Shown: positions 35,926 to 46,433 of the stretch, in pieces
Position numbering within the stretch: the stretch's first letter is position 1
How the letters are laid out: every line of letters starts with the position of its first letter
From: Cotesia glomerata
Lineage: Eukaryota; Arthropoda; Insecta; Hymenoptera; Braconidae
Assembly (NCBI RefSeq): GCF_020080835.1
Contig: NC_058160.1
Coordinates: 5,025,515-5,089,514 of the forward strand
DNA length: 64,000 nucleotides
Direction of reading: 5' to 3'
The notes under the pieces: model-generated
Database searches by the model: none
Told to the model about the DNA's origin: nothing
The model's input: only the letters and a program-made list of their open reading frames with translations
Made by a program: the position numbers and the translations under genes

Positions 35926-36847
35926 ATACATAGACATCAAGAAGAAATATTAAGAAAATTATTCTAAAAATATAAAAATATGGCTATAAATTTTATTATT
36001 AGTTAAAGAAAACTTGAAAACTGAAGGATAGTAAATATTTAAAAGCGTTTGCGCGGAAATCCTCAAAAAGTTTAAGAATGTGATGAAAGAATCGGAAGTA
36101 CAAGTATAAGCGCTAAAGACCAAAAAAAGGGCTGCTAATGTTAAGCATAACAAAAATATGTCGATGGCTTTTCACAACAAAGAATAAAGCGAGAGGGTGC
36201 TAGCGCTAGTGCCAGAACAGACTAATCTTGTCGTCAGGAAATAACTACACAGCATTAGCTCTCCAGCTCGAAAAAATATTTTAGTAGATATTGGTTTGAA
36301 TATTGGAGTAAATGTCGCACCTGGCGCCTCTCGCATTCTATAATCGCTTTTGGCTATTCTACACGGATAATAAAATACCCGGCTTTGGCAAATAACCAGC
36401 GCGTGTTTCCCATTTTGAAGAAGCGATTATCTTGCCGCGGTCCCTACACTCAGATCTAGCACGGCTTATATCTTTTTCATGATTCCGGGGTTGACAAAAA
36501 CCTAGCACGAGTTGTCGCTGTGTGGCTACTCTTGAACTAAAAACCTTCAAGCGCCCGCCAACACTCTCTAGTCTAGTGGATAATGATATTTAAGAGGACA
36601 CATTTCACGGCTTACAAATTCTTGGATTAACGGATGAAAACCAGTGGTCTCTTTTCCTTTACACTAGTCTCTTTTCCTTTTTTTTTTACGTTACAACGTC
36701 TGTATTGTGTATCTCGACATCTCTTTTGCCATACAATGTTAACTAGTGTTCTTCAAATATCACCAAAATTTGAATTTTTTTTGACAGACACAAGTACCGT
36801 CACTAATGTAGTATAAACTTCTTTTACTGTGGTTCATTTTTTTTAAA
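35926..36847. other. Intergenic; mixed-composition block at 36180-36560
   Basis: The block at 36180-36560 is GC-richer, but neither the 63-codon - strand frame nor others show a domain. Possibly regulatory or an untranslated exon. Confidence 0.35.
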
Positions 36848-37894
36848 TATGACCCGTGTAAAAATGATATGATATCATTATGACGCTCATAATGAATATC
36901 ATAATGAATCTCATATTTTGACACTAATATGAGATTCATATAAAAGCCATATCAAGACATTTGAAACCTGTAATAAGTAAAATACTTATGGAAACGAATT
37001 TTTTTTAACTAGATTATAGAATTTTTATTTTTCTTATTGGAGAAAAAAAATTTCTAGTAATTTGATTATGGTTCATTATAAAATTTTATCTACACGGATC
37101 GGTCTCATGGGGATTCGTGACCAATCCATAGTGACAAACGCATAATTTCATACTGAAGTCATAATAGTATCTGCGTAAACTCATGATGGAATCAGGCTGA
37201 AATTTTTCAAATTCATTATGATATTGTAATGATATTGTTGCCTTCTATTCATAATTCAAGAAAAAATTTTTTTATTACTGTTGGAAATTCGTTAGGATAG
37301 TATCTCCATGATGATATTAACATAATTTCATTATGAAATCATAATGATATTGAATTGAATTCAAAATTTAATGATGGTCATATCTGCATAAAATCATAAT
37401 GATATTGTTAGCCTTTTTAAATCGTGATATAAAGTTATTGAGTCATTATATACAGGAAATAATGCAAAATAATTAAATTAAAGAAATTTTTAGGACGATA
37501 TAAATTGTTTTCAAAACAAAAAATAATTATCTTGAGACGAAAAAATTTTTTTAGTTAAAAATTTTTTTTAAACCAAGATAGTCAATGTTTTTCTAAATAT
37601 TCTTCCAAGTTAAGAAAGTCAAGGAGGAAAGTTAAGTAGTTCAATAGTATAGTGCATGATAAAAATACTGTTTTTCTCAATTGTTATACATTTCCTCTGA
37701 TTAACAGAAAAAATGAAAATTTTACTAATCTACTTAAAAAAGATTCGTTCTCACAGGTATTTTAATTATTACGGGTTTTCGAAGTATTGATATGGCTCTT
37801 ATATGAATCTCATATTAGTGCCAAAATATGAGATTCATTATGATATTCATTATGAGCTTCATTATGATATCATATCATTTTTACACGGGTTATG
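36848..37894. mobile_element. 1-kb TIR element with ACCCGTGTAAAAATGATATG ends and TATG duplication
   Basis: The element (36852-37890) starts ACCCGTGTAAAAATGATATG and ends with its complement. The inverted ends are about 105 bases and include 'gaatctcatatt' and 'ctcataatgaatatcat'. It is flanked by TATG on both sides (36848-36851, 37891-37894), consistent with a 4-bp target duplication. The interior repeats 'cataatgatatt' motifs. No transposase frame. Ends of the type CCCGNGTAAAAA also occur at 30348 and 56649. Confidence 0.8.
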
Positions 37895-39354
37895 ATTGTA
37901 CACTTCATAATTTCTAGGAATAATTTTTACTCTGAAAAAAACTAGTTGATTCAAAGAAAATATTTTCTTTAAAAATTGACTCTATTTAATTGATAAAATA
38001 AATTCACGAATGGAATTAAAAAAATAAAACTTGAAGATATAGAAAAAAAAATGATACTGAAACTAACAGACATTGGTCAATTTTTTGGATATTTATAACA
38101 ATTAAATTATTATGAAAAAATTAAAAAAAAAAAAAATTTCACGTTTGAAGATTAAAAAAAATTACAGTGCTAATTTTCTTAAATTACATTTTTTTTATTA
38201 TGGATTTATAATGAAAAACAAAAAAATTGTCCGATGTCAAAAAACTATAAAACACGCTTTAATAAAAAAAAAAAAAAATAAAATAAAAAGTAGAATATAA
38301 TTTTACACGATTTTAAAAAGTATTAAAATAAGGATGATTAACAATATAATTGAATTTATTGTAAAATTCAGCGTGAAATATTTGATGAAATTATTATAAA
38401 TTTTTTACTGTTAAATATTTGTAAAATTCAAATTAATACAAAAATATCTCAAAAAGCACTGTACGATTTTTTTGCAACAAAATGAATGTTTTTGTTAATC
38501 TCTCTATAGAGTTAATCACTCATATGTAATTTTAAACTTATTGGAAATCATTCTAAATTATTTTCTACTTTTGAATTAGGTCTACTATAAAAACGTCTTT
38601 TTTTATTTTTCTTAACTACTGTATTTATTTAAAAAATTTTTAGAATAATTAAAAACCCCTGAAAGCATTAGATTATTTATGTCAGATAATTTAATGTATA
38701 AAAATTAATATTTGTGATCGTTTTATTAATGATTTGCATTTAATCTGTAAAATGAATCATCTCTTCACTGTCCTGATGATTTTGGTGAAGACACTAGGGT
38801 AAAGTTGTCAAAATAAAAAGTATCCTTGATAACTAATTTAAAAAAAAATACTTGAAAAAAAATGTGGAGATCTAGAACTCGATAAAAGTAACTAAAACAT
38901 AGTGACACACTAAATTACCCCCACCAAGTCCCAGCTAGTTCAAGTAATTGTTTCTTAACTAGTTTTGTATGTATATAATATATATCATATGTATACATTG
39001 AAACAAGTGCGCGATCATACGACATTAGTAATATCTAAGGTTTGACGCCAGGCCAGAGTTTATCAAATGAAATCGCTCTAAATAATTAGAAGTTAATAAT
39101 ATACTAATCATATCAGATTAGGAATTCATTATTATAACTTATAATATATGACTTATGACAGTGACCTTTGGAGAAACTCTATCCTCCTTTCTCTCAGCTA
39201 ATTGTTGTTTATCACACAGATAGTACATGCATGTAAATTCCATCTTCAAACTCACATTTAATTATCGGAAAACTCGATTTGATAATTATAATCTGACATT
39301 GAATTTAAAAATATAAGCATGCATGTCTATATTAATAAATGTTTTTTACATAAC
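37895..39354. other. Intergenic, no gene recognised
   Basis: AT-rich. The Lys-rich frame at 38112-38300 is low-complexity and unsupported. Confidence 0.4.
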
Positions 39355-39629
39355 TACACTGATAGAAGGATTTATTTGTATTAAATAATATTTGTTAATA
39401 CTTAACAAATCATTTATTACAGACCATTTTTTAGTATTAAACAAATATTTCTTAGTATTTAAAATGATTTGTTTGTATTTAATAAATCTGATTTTCATTT
39501 ATTAAATATTAATAAATCTTTTTAAATACTAACAAATATTTGTTAAGGACTAACAAATGGCTTCTAATAAATGATTTGTTAAATATTAAGAAATCTTTTT
39601 AACTATAAACAAATCCTTCTATCAGTGTA
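39355..39629. mobile_element. Foldback MITE, TACACTGATAGAAGGATTT family, copy 2
   Basis: Starts TACACTGATAGAAGGATTTA and ends AAATCCTTCTATCAGTGTA. The arms nearly complement each other over the whole 275 bases and match copy 1 at 25983-26255. Confidence 0.85.
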
Positions 39630-39804
39630 CTGTTTTATTTACTAAACAAATTTTGTTCTTTACTTAAATTAAACATCAAAAAATATCGCCGATAAATAGT
39701 TCGCCTTGCAATTTAAACAAACAATATTACATAAATATTATCAATTTTTAGTCTAGTTTTGCATTTATCAATAGTTTTGTATAATTTTTATTATAATAAT
39801 AATT

Positions 39805-39805
39805 A

Positions 39806-39838
<33 letters not shown>
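39805..39838. repeat. (ATT)n microsatellite
   Basis: About ten ATT units, preceded by imperfect ones, some 370 bases upstream of the PDI start codon. Confidence 0.85.
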
Positions 39839-39839
<1 letters not shown>

Positions 39840-39882
39840 GATTGCTATTGTTTTTAAGTGTCTTCGTAGCTGTAGTAGCGAG

Positions 39883-39901
39883 CCAATCGGAAATTACCAC
39901 G
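39883..39901 (+). promoter_or_regulatory. ER stress response element (CCAAT-N9-CCACG)
   Basis: CCAAT at 39883-39887, exactly nine bases, then CCACG at 39897-39901. This is the consensus ERSE at which NF-Y binds CCAAT and ATF6/XBP1 bind CCACG in animals. It lies 305 bases upstream of the PDI start codon. A second CCACG occurs at 39918-39922 and ACGT cores at about 39945 and 39983. PDI genes are classic targets of the unfolded-protein response, so placement and match support each other. A TATAATAAAAG at 40036-40046 might be the TATA box. Confidence 0.7.
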
Positions 39902-40113
39902 ATAAGCATTTAACTTGCCACGCGTTAGTGATCTTTCGCCGTGTACGTATTCCAACAAGTGCATAGAATATATATTGATTGCTACGTTGTCTTATTCCTT
40001 CATTCACCGGCTCGGTATTTGTCCAAGTGTATGAGTATAATAAAAGCTCGATCATTGTGAATTACGAATTGATTTAAATATTAAATTGAATTCAGAGCGT
40101 TTTTGAGCATCTG

Positions 40114-40196
40114 GTTAGTTTAAATTATTTTTAGACGTTTTTTGAACGTCAAAATTCATTTTTTTGTTTTATAATTTGAGTTTTATTTTTTTTTAG
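40114..40196 (+). other. Probable 5' UTR intron of the PDI gene
   Basis: A donor-like CTG/GTTAGT at 40113/40114 and a strong acceptor (long pyrimidine tract then TTTTAG) at 40196, ten bases before the ATG. If used, the first exon is entirely untranslated. This is inferred only from splice-site appearance. Confidence 0.35.
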
Positions 40197-40205
40197 TCTT
40201 TAAAT

Positions 40206-43200
40206 ATGGAACTACTTAAAATATTGTTTGTTACGGCATTATGTGTCGCCGGATCGACCGCAAAAATCAAGGAAGAAGATGGAATTATGATAGTTACTAA
40301 AGATAACTTTGAAGAAGTTCTCGAAGACACGTATGTGCTCATTGAATTTTGTGAGTATTGTTAAGAAGTATTTATATTTATATCGGCGTTTTAATTAGCA
40401 AATTTTCGGAGTTTAAATTTTTATAAGAGGTGATTTTTTTATATTTGTAGATAGCAATCGTCCGAATAAATATTATTTGGGTAGCTTAAACAAAAATACT
40501 ATAGTTATAGTAGATAATGAATTGATTTTTATATAAAAAATTTCTTTTGACTTCTTTTTTGCATAAATAGAAACTTTTGTAAATTGAAGTTTGACAGCTT
40601 ACTGATAATAATGTCAAAAATAATTATTTATACAATTAAGAGAATAAGGAAAATTTTTTTTCCGGCATAGTTGTGTGATGAAATAGATTTTTTAATTTAA
40701 TTATGTCTAAAGTTTTTTTTTTCTTTCCAAATTGAATATTAATTAACATAACAAGCTATACTAAAAGGATGAAAGATCATTTAAATAAAAATTCTAATCA
40801 GCAATATTCAATTAATAGTATTTCGTTGAATAATCAACGTTTATTGCGAGTTGGAAATTGTCAAAAAATTTGGGTTGTATAAACTATTTTAATTATTTTT
40901 ATCAATAATAATTAATAACAAAGAAGTAATTAGAAGTATCGATAAAAAATAATAAAAAATGTTGGAAAATTCAAAGTAAGTGTTAATTGCTTTGTGATAA
41001 AATTATTAAGCATTTAATTCTAACAAAGACTTTTTATCAAATTAAAAAATTAATAACAGGAAAAAAAATTGATGAAAAATTACACGCTGATAGAAAAATT
41101 AATAATTTACAGAATAAATCTTAAAGTGTCTTAAATTGAATAAAAACATTTTTGAACCACTAAATTTTTTTGGTTCAAAATTTTTCATCAGTATTGTTAA
41201 TTAAAATCTTTACATTTAATAATAAAAGAAAGAAAATTATTAATATAATAACCTCGATTGCATGAAAATTTAATATCAAAACTTAATTCCAGATGCACCC
41301 TGGTGTGGATCTTGCACGAAATTCGCTCCAAAATACGTCGAACTCGCAAAAGCACTCAAGGAAATAGAGCTCGACGTAAAATTAGGAAAAGTTGATACGA
41401 CCGAGGAACCCGAGCTTGCTCAGATGCAAGAGATTCAAAGTTACCCTACCCTAAAGCTCTTCCGCGACGGCGTTCCCATTAAGTACCAGGGCGACCTAGA
41501 GGTCAGCACCGTATTAGATTGGTTGACAAAGAAAGCGACTCCCCCAGCGGAAGAAATAAAGTCCATAAGAGGAGCCAAGAAATTCATCAAAAAGCATGAA
41601 ATAGCCATCATAGGATTCTTCAAAGACTTGGAAACCAAAGACGCCGAAACTTTCTGGCACGTTGCAAACGCTAACGGTGACTACGGGTTCGGTTTCACCA
41701 ACACCGAAAGTGTATTCAAGGAGTTCAAGGCTGAAGACGGGCAAGTTTTCCTCTTCAAGAATTTCGATGAACGCCAAAACGTCTACAAGAAGAAAATGGA
41801 CGCTAAAAAATTGCAGGAATTCATTGAAACTAGCTCTATTCCTCTTGTCGTCGATTTCGATGAAAAAATTAGTCAAAAAGTTTTCGGGGGCAGCAATAAA
41901 GATTTCCTCGTTGCGTTCCTCAGCGAAGACGACGGTGACTACGATAATTACGCAGAAGAGTTTACGAAAACTGCCAAGAAATACCGCGGAAAGATGATGG
42001 TAGTTACTTTCAATGTCGATGACCCACAGCAAGCTCAAATGCTAGACTACGTTGGACTCAAAACGAAGGACGTACCGGCTATGAGAATCATCAAGATTTT
42101 AGACAAGGGAATCCACAAATACAAGCCAGAAAACCCGGAACTGAAGGACAAAAACATCTATGACTTTGCCAGCAAGTACTTGAAGGGTGAGTTAAAGAGA
42201 TACTTTTCTGCTGAAGATGTTCCTGAAGACTGGGATGCTAAGCCTGTCAAAGTACTCACTGGCAAAAACTTCAAAAAAATTGCCATGGACAAATCCAAGC
42301 ATGTATTGGTTGAATTCTACGCACCCTGGTGTGGACATTGCAAACAACTTGCTCCCATTTATGATGAGGTAATTTTTATTTTCAACTTGAAAATTTGTCT
42401 ATTGCGAATTTTGGAGCTCTTAGAGCTTAAAAATAAAACTTTTAGATATTTTTGAACTCTTCACCCCTCAAAAATCTGGTAGTTGCATTGATAGAGCCCT
42501 TTTTTAAAAATTTCTTAACACATCAACCGAAGCTTAGCTAAAAAAAAATAAAGCACTTTTTTTTAATTTTATATTTACTTTGATTTAAAAACTTGATGAA
42601 GTTCATAATTTCTTCAAAATTAGCGAATAATTTTTTTCAAGCCCGTTCAGATCACAGATAAGATTTGATAAAAATTTGATATCATTTTTAAAACCCAAAA
42701 AACTTAACTTAAGCACAAAAAACTGTCAACAAAAACGAAAATTGTCTAAAACCAAATTTTTTCGCAAAACTTTAGACAAACTTTAAAAACGCCATTCGGC
42801 CATACCCGACATGGATAGGTAGATTTCTTGTTTGAATATTGAAAAAAACACGTTATTAAAAGGCAAAATGTCCTAAAATTTATTTTTTATTATATTTTCG
42901 CAAATAATGATATGAGACCGACTACAACCAATAGATATTCAAAGACATCTTCCTAAAAAATAGGATTTGTAACAGACGAAAGTCATTTGATGATAATAGC
43001 TAAAAATTAATTTATTTTTGATTTTTTTTTAATTTTCCAAACTCCGAAATAAATTGAAAAAAGTATCAAAAGGTAACGAATAATAGCTCAAAGTGAAGAT
43101 AATTATGTGAATTTTGACATAAAGTTGATAAATTCAAGCTATTTTTTACGTCTTAAAAATTATTTGAAGAAAAAGGGCCGAAATACGTTCTTTTTTGAAA

Positions 43201-43528
43201 ATTTTAAAAATCACGGAATTAATTAAAAAAATCATCAAAACTAGACAAATAATAGTTTAAATTGAAGGTTATTAAATGAAATTTAAGATAAATTTGATAG
43301 ATTTTATCTATTTTTTACATCTGGAAGATTATTTTCATAAAAAATACAAAATTCAAAATTTTTTGAAAATGAAAAAAATTTTCAAACACCCACAACTCGT
43401 AAACTAACCGGCCGATTTTGCTCATCTTTGAACTTGATCTTGGTATTGATCCACAGAATAAGCCCACAAAATTTCATAAAGATCGGTTGAGAACTGTGGG
43501 CGCAATCCTGCTGACATGGCGCGTTATA

Positions 43529-43560
<32 letters not shown>

Positions 43561-44482
43561 ACATAAATACATATATAAACTTTTGAGCCAATGCCATTTT
43601 TCGACATTACTCGATAAAATAAAACATATTATGATAAAATTTTCCTAAAATTACAACATGAGACCGGCTACAATAGTTATATTTCTATAGAAATCTACCT
43701 AAAAATATTACTTAGAGCATTTTGAAATGAGTCGGATATGATCGCCAAAAAAGTTAAAGAACTCCAAAAATTTATTTAAGTTAAATTTTGATTTTAAATA
43801 ACCTTTGAAAGATTCAATTTATCAAAAACTTATGATACTTTTTTTTATAGAGCCTTCGATTCTCGACAAAATAGTTTTACATTCCCCGTATGACCTCTAA
43901 TTAGTAAGTTACAAAATTTAGAAACAGCAGAAAAATTTTTCCTATGTTATTCGTTATAAGAAAACCGAAAAGTGCGATGTGAAGCATCTACATTTTGAAA
44001 ATAATAACTTATATTTCGACAGGCTTATTATTATACCTAACTTAAGTCTTGAGCTAATACATGAAACAATAATTTTTATAAATTTTGTTGACTTTTTATC
44101 AAAATTGTGATTATTTTCTCAGCTTGCAGAGAAATACGAGAACAACAAGAAGGTTGTCATCGCAAAATTAGACGCCACGGCCAATGAACTAGAAGACATT
44201 GACATCCAGGGTTACCCAACTATTATTTTGTTCAAGAAGGGGACCAATAAAGTAAGTTCAAGTTTGGAAATAGTGTCAGTACCGTGAAATTATAAGAAAA
44301 TTTTATTATAAATTTGAATAAATTCGTTGCAGGCAATACATTTCGAAGGCAACCGAACAGTTGAAGGCATGTCCAAATTCATTGACTCGGATGGCATTGA
44401 AGGCGCGAAAGAAGAAGAAAAAGATGAAAAAGTAGAAGCAAAAGAAGAAGATGAAGAGGGCCTAAGTAAGGACGAGCTTTAA
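40206..44482 (+). CDS. Pdi: Protein disulfide isomerase, ER-resident (4 coding exons)
   Basis: Forms and rearranges disulfide bonds in proteins folding in the ER lumen. Coding exons 40206-40350, 41293-42368, 44123-44251 and 44333-44482 join in frame through GT/AG sites to 499 residues, the usual PDI length. Visible: a signal peptide (about residues 1-19), thioredoxin domain a (about 24-130) with active site CGSC at 53-56, non-catalytic b and b' (about 135-350), domain a' (about 365-475) with canonical CGHC at 395-398, an acidic Glu/Lys-rich tail, and KDEL at the end for ER retrieval. Buried Glu47 and Lys81 and the a' cis-proline (439) are kept. Oddities: His is replaced by Ser in the first active site, and Leu117 stands where Arg120 of human PDI aligns; a' keeps its Arg (458). 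ATG context AAATATGG is good. Intron 2 (1.75 kb) holds a dispersed repeat. Upstream lies an ERSE. Identity is secure; orthology to the main PDI versus a paralogue is open. Confidence 0.95.
41081..41193. mobile_element. Short degenerate MITE in PDI intron 1
   Basis: Starts TACACGCTGATAGAAAAATT and ends AATTTTTCATCAGTA, a diverged form of the TACACTGATAGAA ends seen at 9062 and 25983. Contained entirely in the intron between coding exons 1 and 2. Confidence 0.5.
43400..43720 (+). repeat. Interspersed repeat with internal (TA)n, copy 2, in PDI intron 2
   Basis: Matches the reverse complement of 12034-12352 (see there), with the TA run at 43530-43557 in the same position. The motif 'gatatgagaccgactacaa' near 42910 is echoed as 'acatgagaccggctacaa' near 43657, so the repeat may extend or be partly duplicated in the intron. 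The 76-codon frame over it is not a gene. Confidence 0.55.
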
Positions 44483-44747
44483 ATTTATCCGATGTTATCT
44501 GGTAGAAATGACTGTGTGTTTGAGCCCGTGTTAAAAAAGTTTTAAGTGAATAATTTTACTGTTGTGTTCTGAGTAAGGAGTCGATAATTGATAAGAATTT
44601 ATGTTTTTTTGTTTTGGAGGTAAATTAAGGTTTGGTAAAAGAGCATTTTTATTAAAAATATTGTTTGTATTTATAAAAGCGCTTAAGTTAAGTGAAAAGA
44701 AACAAAAATTTCTATTCCTTATTTAAAAAAATTAAAATAATTGAAGT

Positions 44748-44834
<87 letters not shown>
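44748..44834. repeat. (TA)n microsatellite in the PDI 3' region
   Basis: About 43 TA units with one interruption (ATACATAT near 44761). It falls within the probable 3' UTR of the PDI transcript. Confidence 0.9.
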
Positions 44835-44839
<5 letters not shown>

Positions 44840-45251
44840 CAACAACGCCGGGAATGACGTATGAATAGTGATTGTTACGATTCTAGATATGTATAACATA
44901 ATATGTAATAATTTAACCCTAAGATTGTCAAAATAAGTAGCATATAATAATGAATGAAAAGAAGTTATGGGTTATGAATTGTGTAACCAATTATTCAGAG
45001 TGATAATAATATAGTTACGCAATCCGGATTATCAGTTGAATTTATTTTATATAAGCAAAACGTGTTTTATTAGATGATACAGCTGTTGAAAACGATTATT
45101 TAACATACTTATCCTTTTATTTTATTTTATACTTCAATATTTATTGTATTTTAGGTATTTTTATGGAAGTTGATGAAACATGTACTATACTATATGTACT
45201 TATTCTTATGACAACGAAAAATATACCCTTGTATTATTAAAAAATTATGAG

Positions 45252-45257
45252 AATAAA
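45252..45257 (+). terminator. Candidate poly(A) signal of PDI (AATAAA)
   Basis: AATAAA 770 bases after the PDI stop codon, the clearest signal before the convergent gene begins. Earlier variant signals could be used instead, and the 3' UTR length is unproven. Confidence 0.3.
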
Positions 45258-45885
45258 ATCAAGTTACAATAACATTCTAAGGTTTATAAAATGACTTACT
45301 TTTGCTATAGAAATAATCCCTGAATGTTAATTTTTATTTAAAAAATTCCAAAAGTTGACAGAATTGTACAGTAAAAAATTTACGGAGTAGATGATTCTTA
45401 ATTGATTTATTTTTTCCAGAGTAAATTCACTTCGAAAAATTTTAATTTCATTATTGACAAAAACTCCACCGAGTCAGTTCTTCAGTTTTTTTTTAATAAA
45501 AATAATAGTTATTATTTATTTAAAAATTACAAAATGCGCATTTAAATATTTAAAAATAAATCTAATTTTTATCCTTAATTTGGTATTTCAAATAAATTTT
45601 AATATTTATTAAAAATTGCATCAACTTTTTTTTTAATTTTTATAAATAGAATTTGTTAATAAATTCTCGCTATATTAATTTATTTGTTAAGAAATCCTAA
45701 AAATTGCCATAGTCAGTAAATTTCAGTGACAATAAAATAATGAATTTTATTAGATTAAACGTAGTAATGTTAATAATTTATTATTATTTACTTTTTACGT
45801 TAAAATTTATCAACAAAACTTAAAAACAAATAATTTTTCTATAATTGAACACTTTGTCGTAATTTGATGAGATATTTAACTGTAA

Positions 45886-45891
45886 TTTATT
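45886..45891 (-). terminator. Poly(A) signal of the Cys-rich peptide gene (AATAAA)
   Basis: AATAAA on the - strand, 43 bases beyond the stop codon at 45934-45936. The expected place for a short 3' UTR. Confidence 0.55.
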
Positions 45892-45933
45892 GAATATTTA
45901 TTTCATACAGTCCGATTTTAAAATAACAAATTT

Positions 45934-46302
45934 TTATTCTCTTTTCTTTCGTGAAATGCATGCCATACTGTAGCAGATTATTTCATTGTCAGCATCAGTA
46001 GGTACACAGTAGGCTACAGTGTTCATACGTAATGCAGGGATCTTCCAATTCTGATAAATGTAACAATATAGTTATTATAGTAAGTGCTCTGAATGTTATA
46101 ACAAAATTATATTAGACTTACCTTTGGCGTGGTAGGAATCGCTGATTTTTTTATTGGAAAAATAATTCTGGATCTATTAGCACTTACTTTCAAAACACCC
46201 TAAGTCCATTTGCCCGCATTCTTTATGGCACAGTTCGTCGACTTTACTTGCATATATGAAGCACACATGGGTGGTCATCAAAAGCACGGCAAAGAACTTC
46301 AT
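45934..46302 (-). CDS. Small secreted six-cysteine peptide, three exons, unknown family
   Basis: Three exons on the - strand join in frame: 46188-46302, the 20-base micro-exon 46122-46141, and 45934-46050. Donors are GTAAGT in both introns and acceptors are ATCAG in both. The product has 83 residues. It begins with a typical signal peptide (MKFFAVLLM start, hydrophobic to about residue 17, cleavage probably near residues 18-19). The mature part of about 65 residues has six cysteines at 25, 29, 36, 60, 71 and 76 (spacing 3, 6, 23, 10, 4) and a basic end (SRKKRE). A TATA box with initiator lies 100-130 bases upstream and AATAAA follows the stop. It converges on the PDI gene. The spacing does not fit insect defensins or a standard knottin that I know. 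It could be an antimicrobial, venom, inhibitor or other secreted peptide. Gene structure is well supported; function is unknown. Confidence 0.75.
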
Positions 46303-46400
46303 TTTTAGTCGAAATAATATTAACAGTAAAAAAATATTAACAGTTATACTTGTCAGTACTGTTTTGTGAGCGTTTTAGAACACGGTTACTTGTATATCAA

Positions 46401-46433
46401 GAACTGCTCCTGTATAGGTGCACCAAATATAGG
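46401..46433 (-). promoter_or_regulatory. Core promoter of the Cys-rich peptide gene
   Basis: TATATTT on the - strand (46425-46431), followed 26 bases later by GCAGTTC with its A at 46405, an initiator-like site. This gives a 5' UTR of about 100 bases before the ATG at 46302, a coherent arrangement. Confidence 0.5.

Noticed and set aside
41441..42038. Open frames of 65, 174 and 111 codons overlapping the PDI gene
   Set aside because: Antisense or alternative frames of a conserved PDI exon whose frame is fixed by domain matches.
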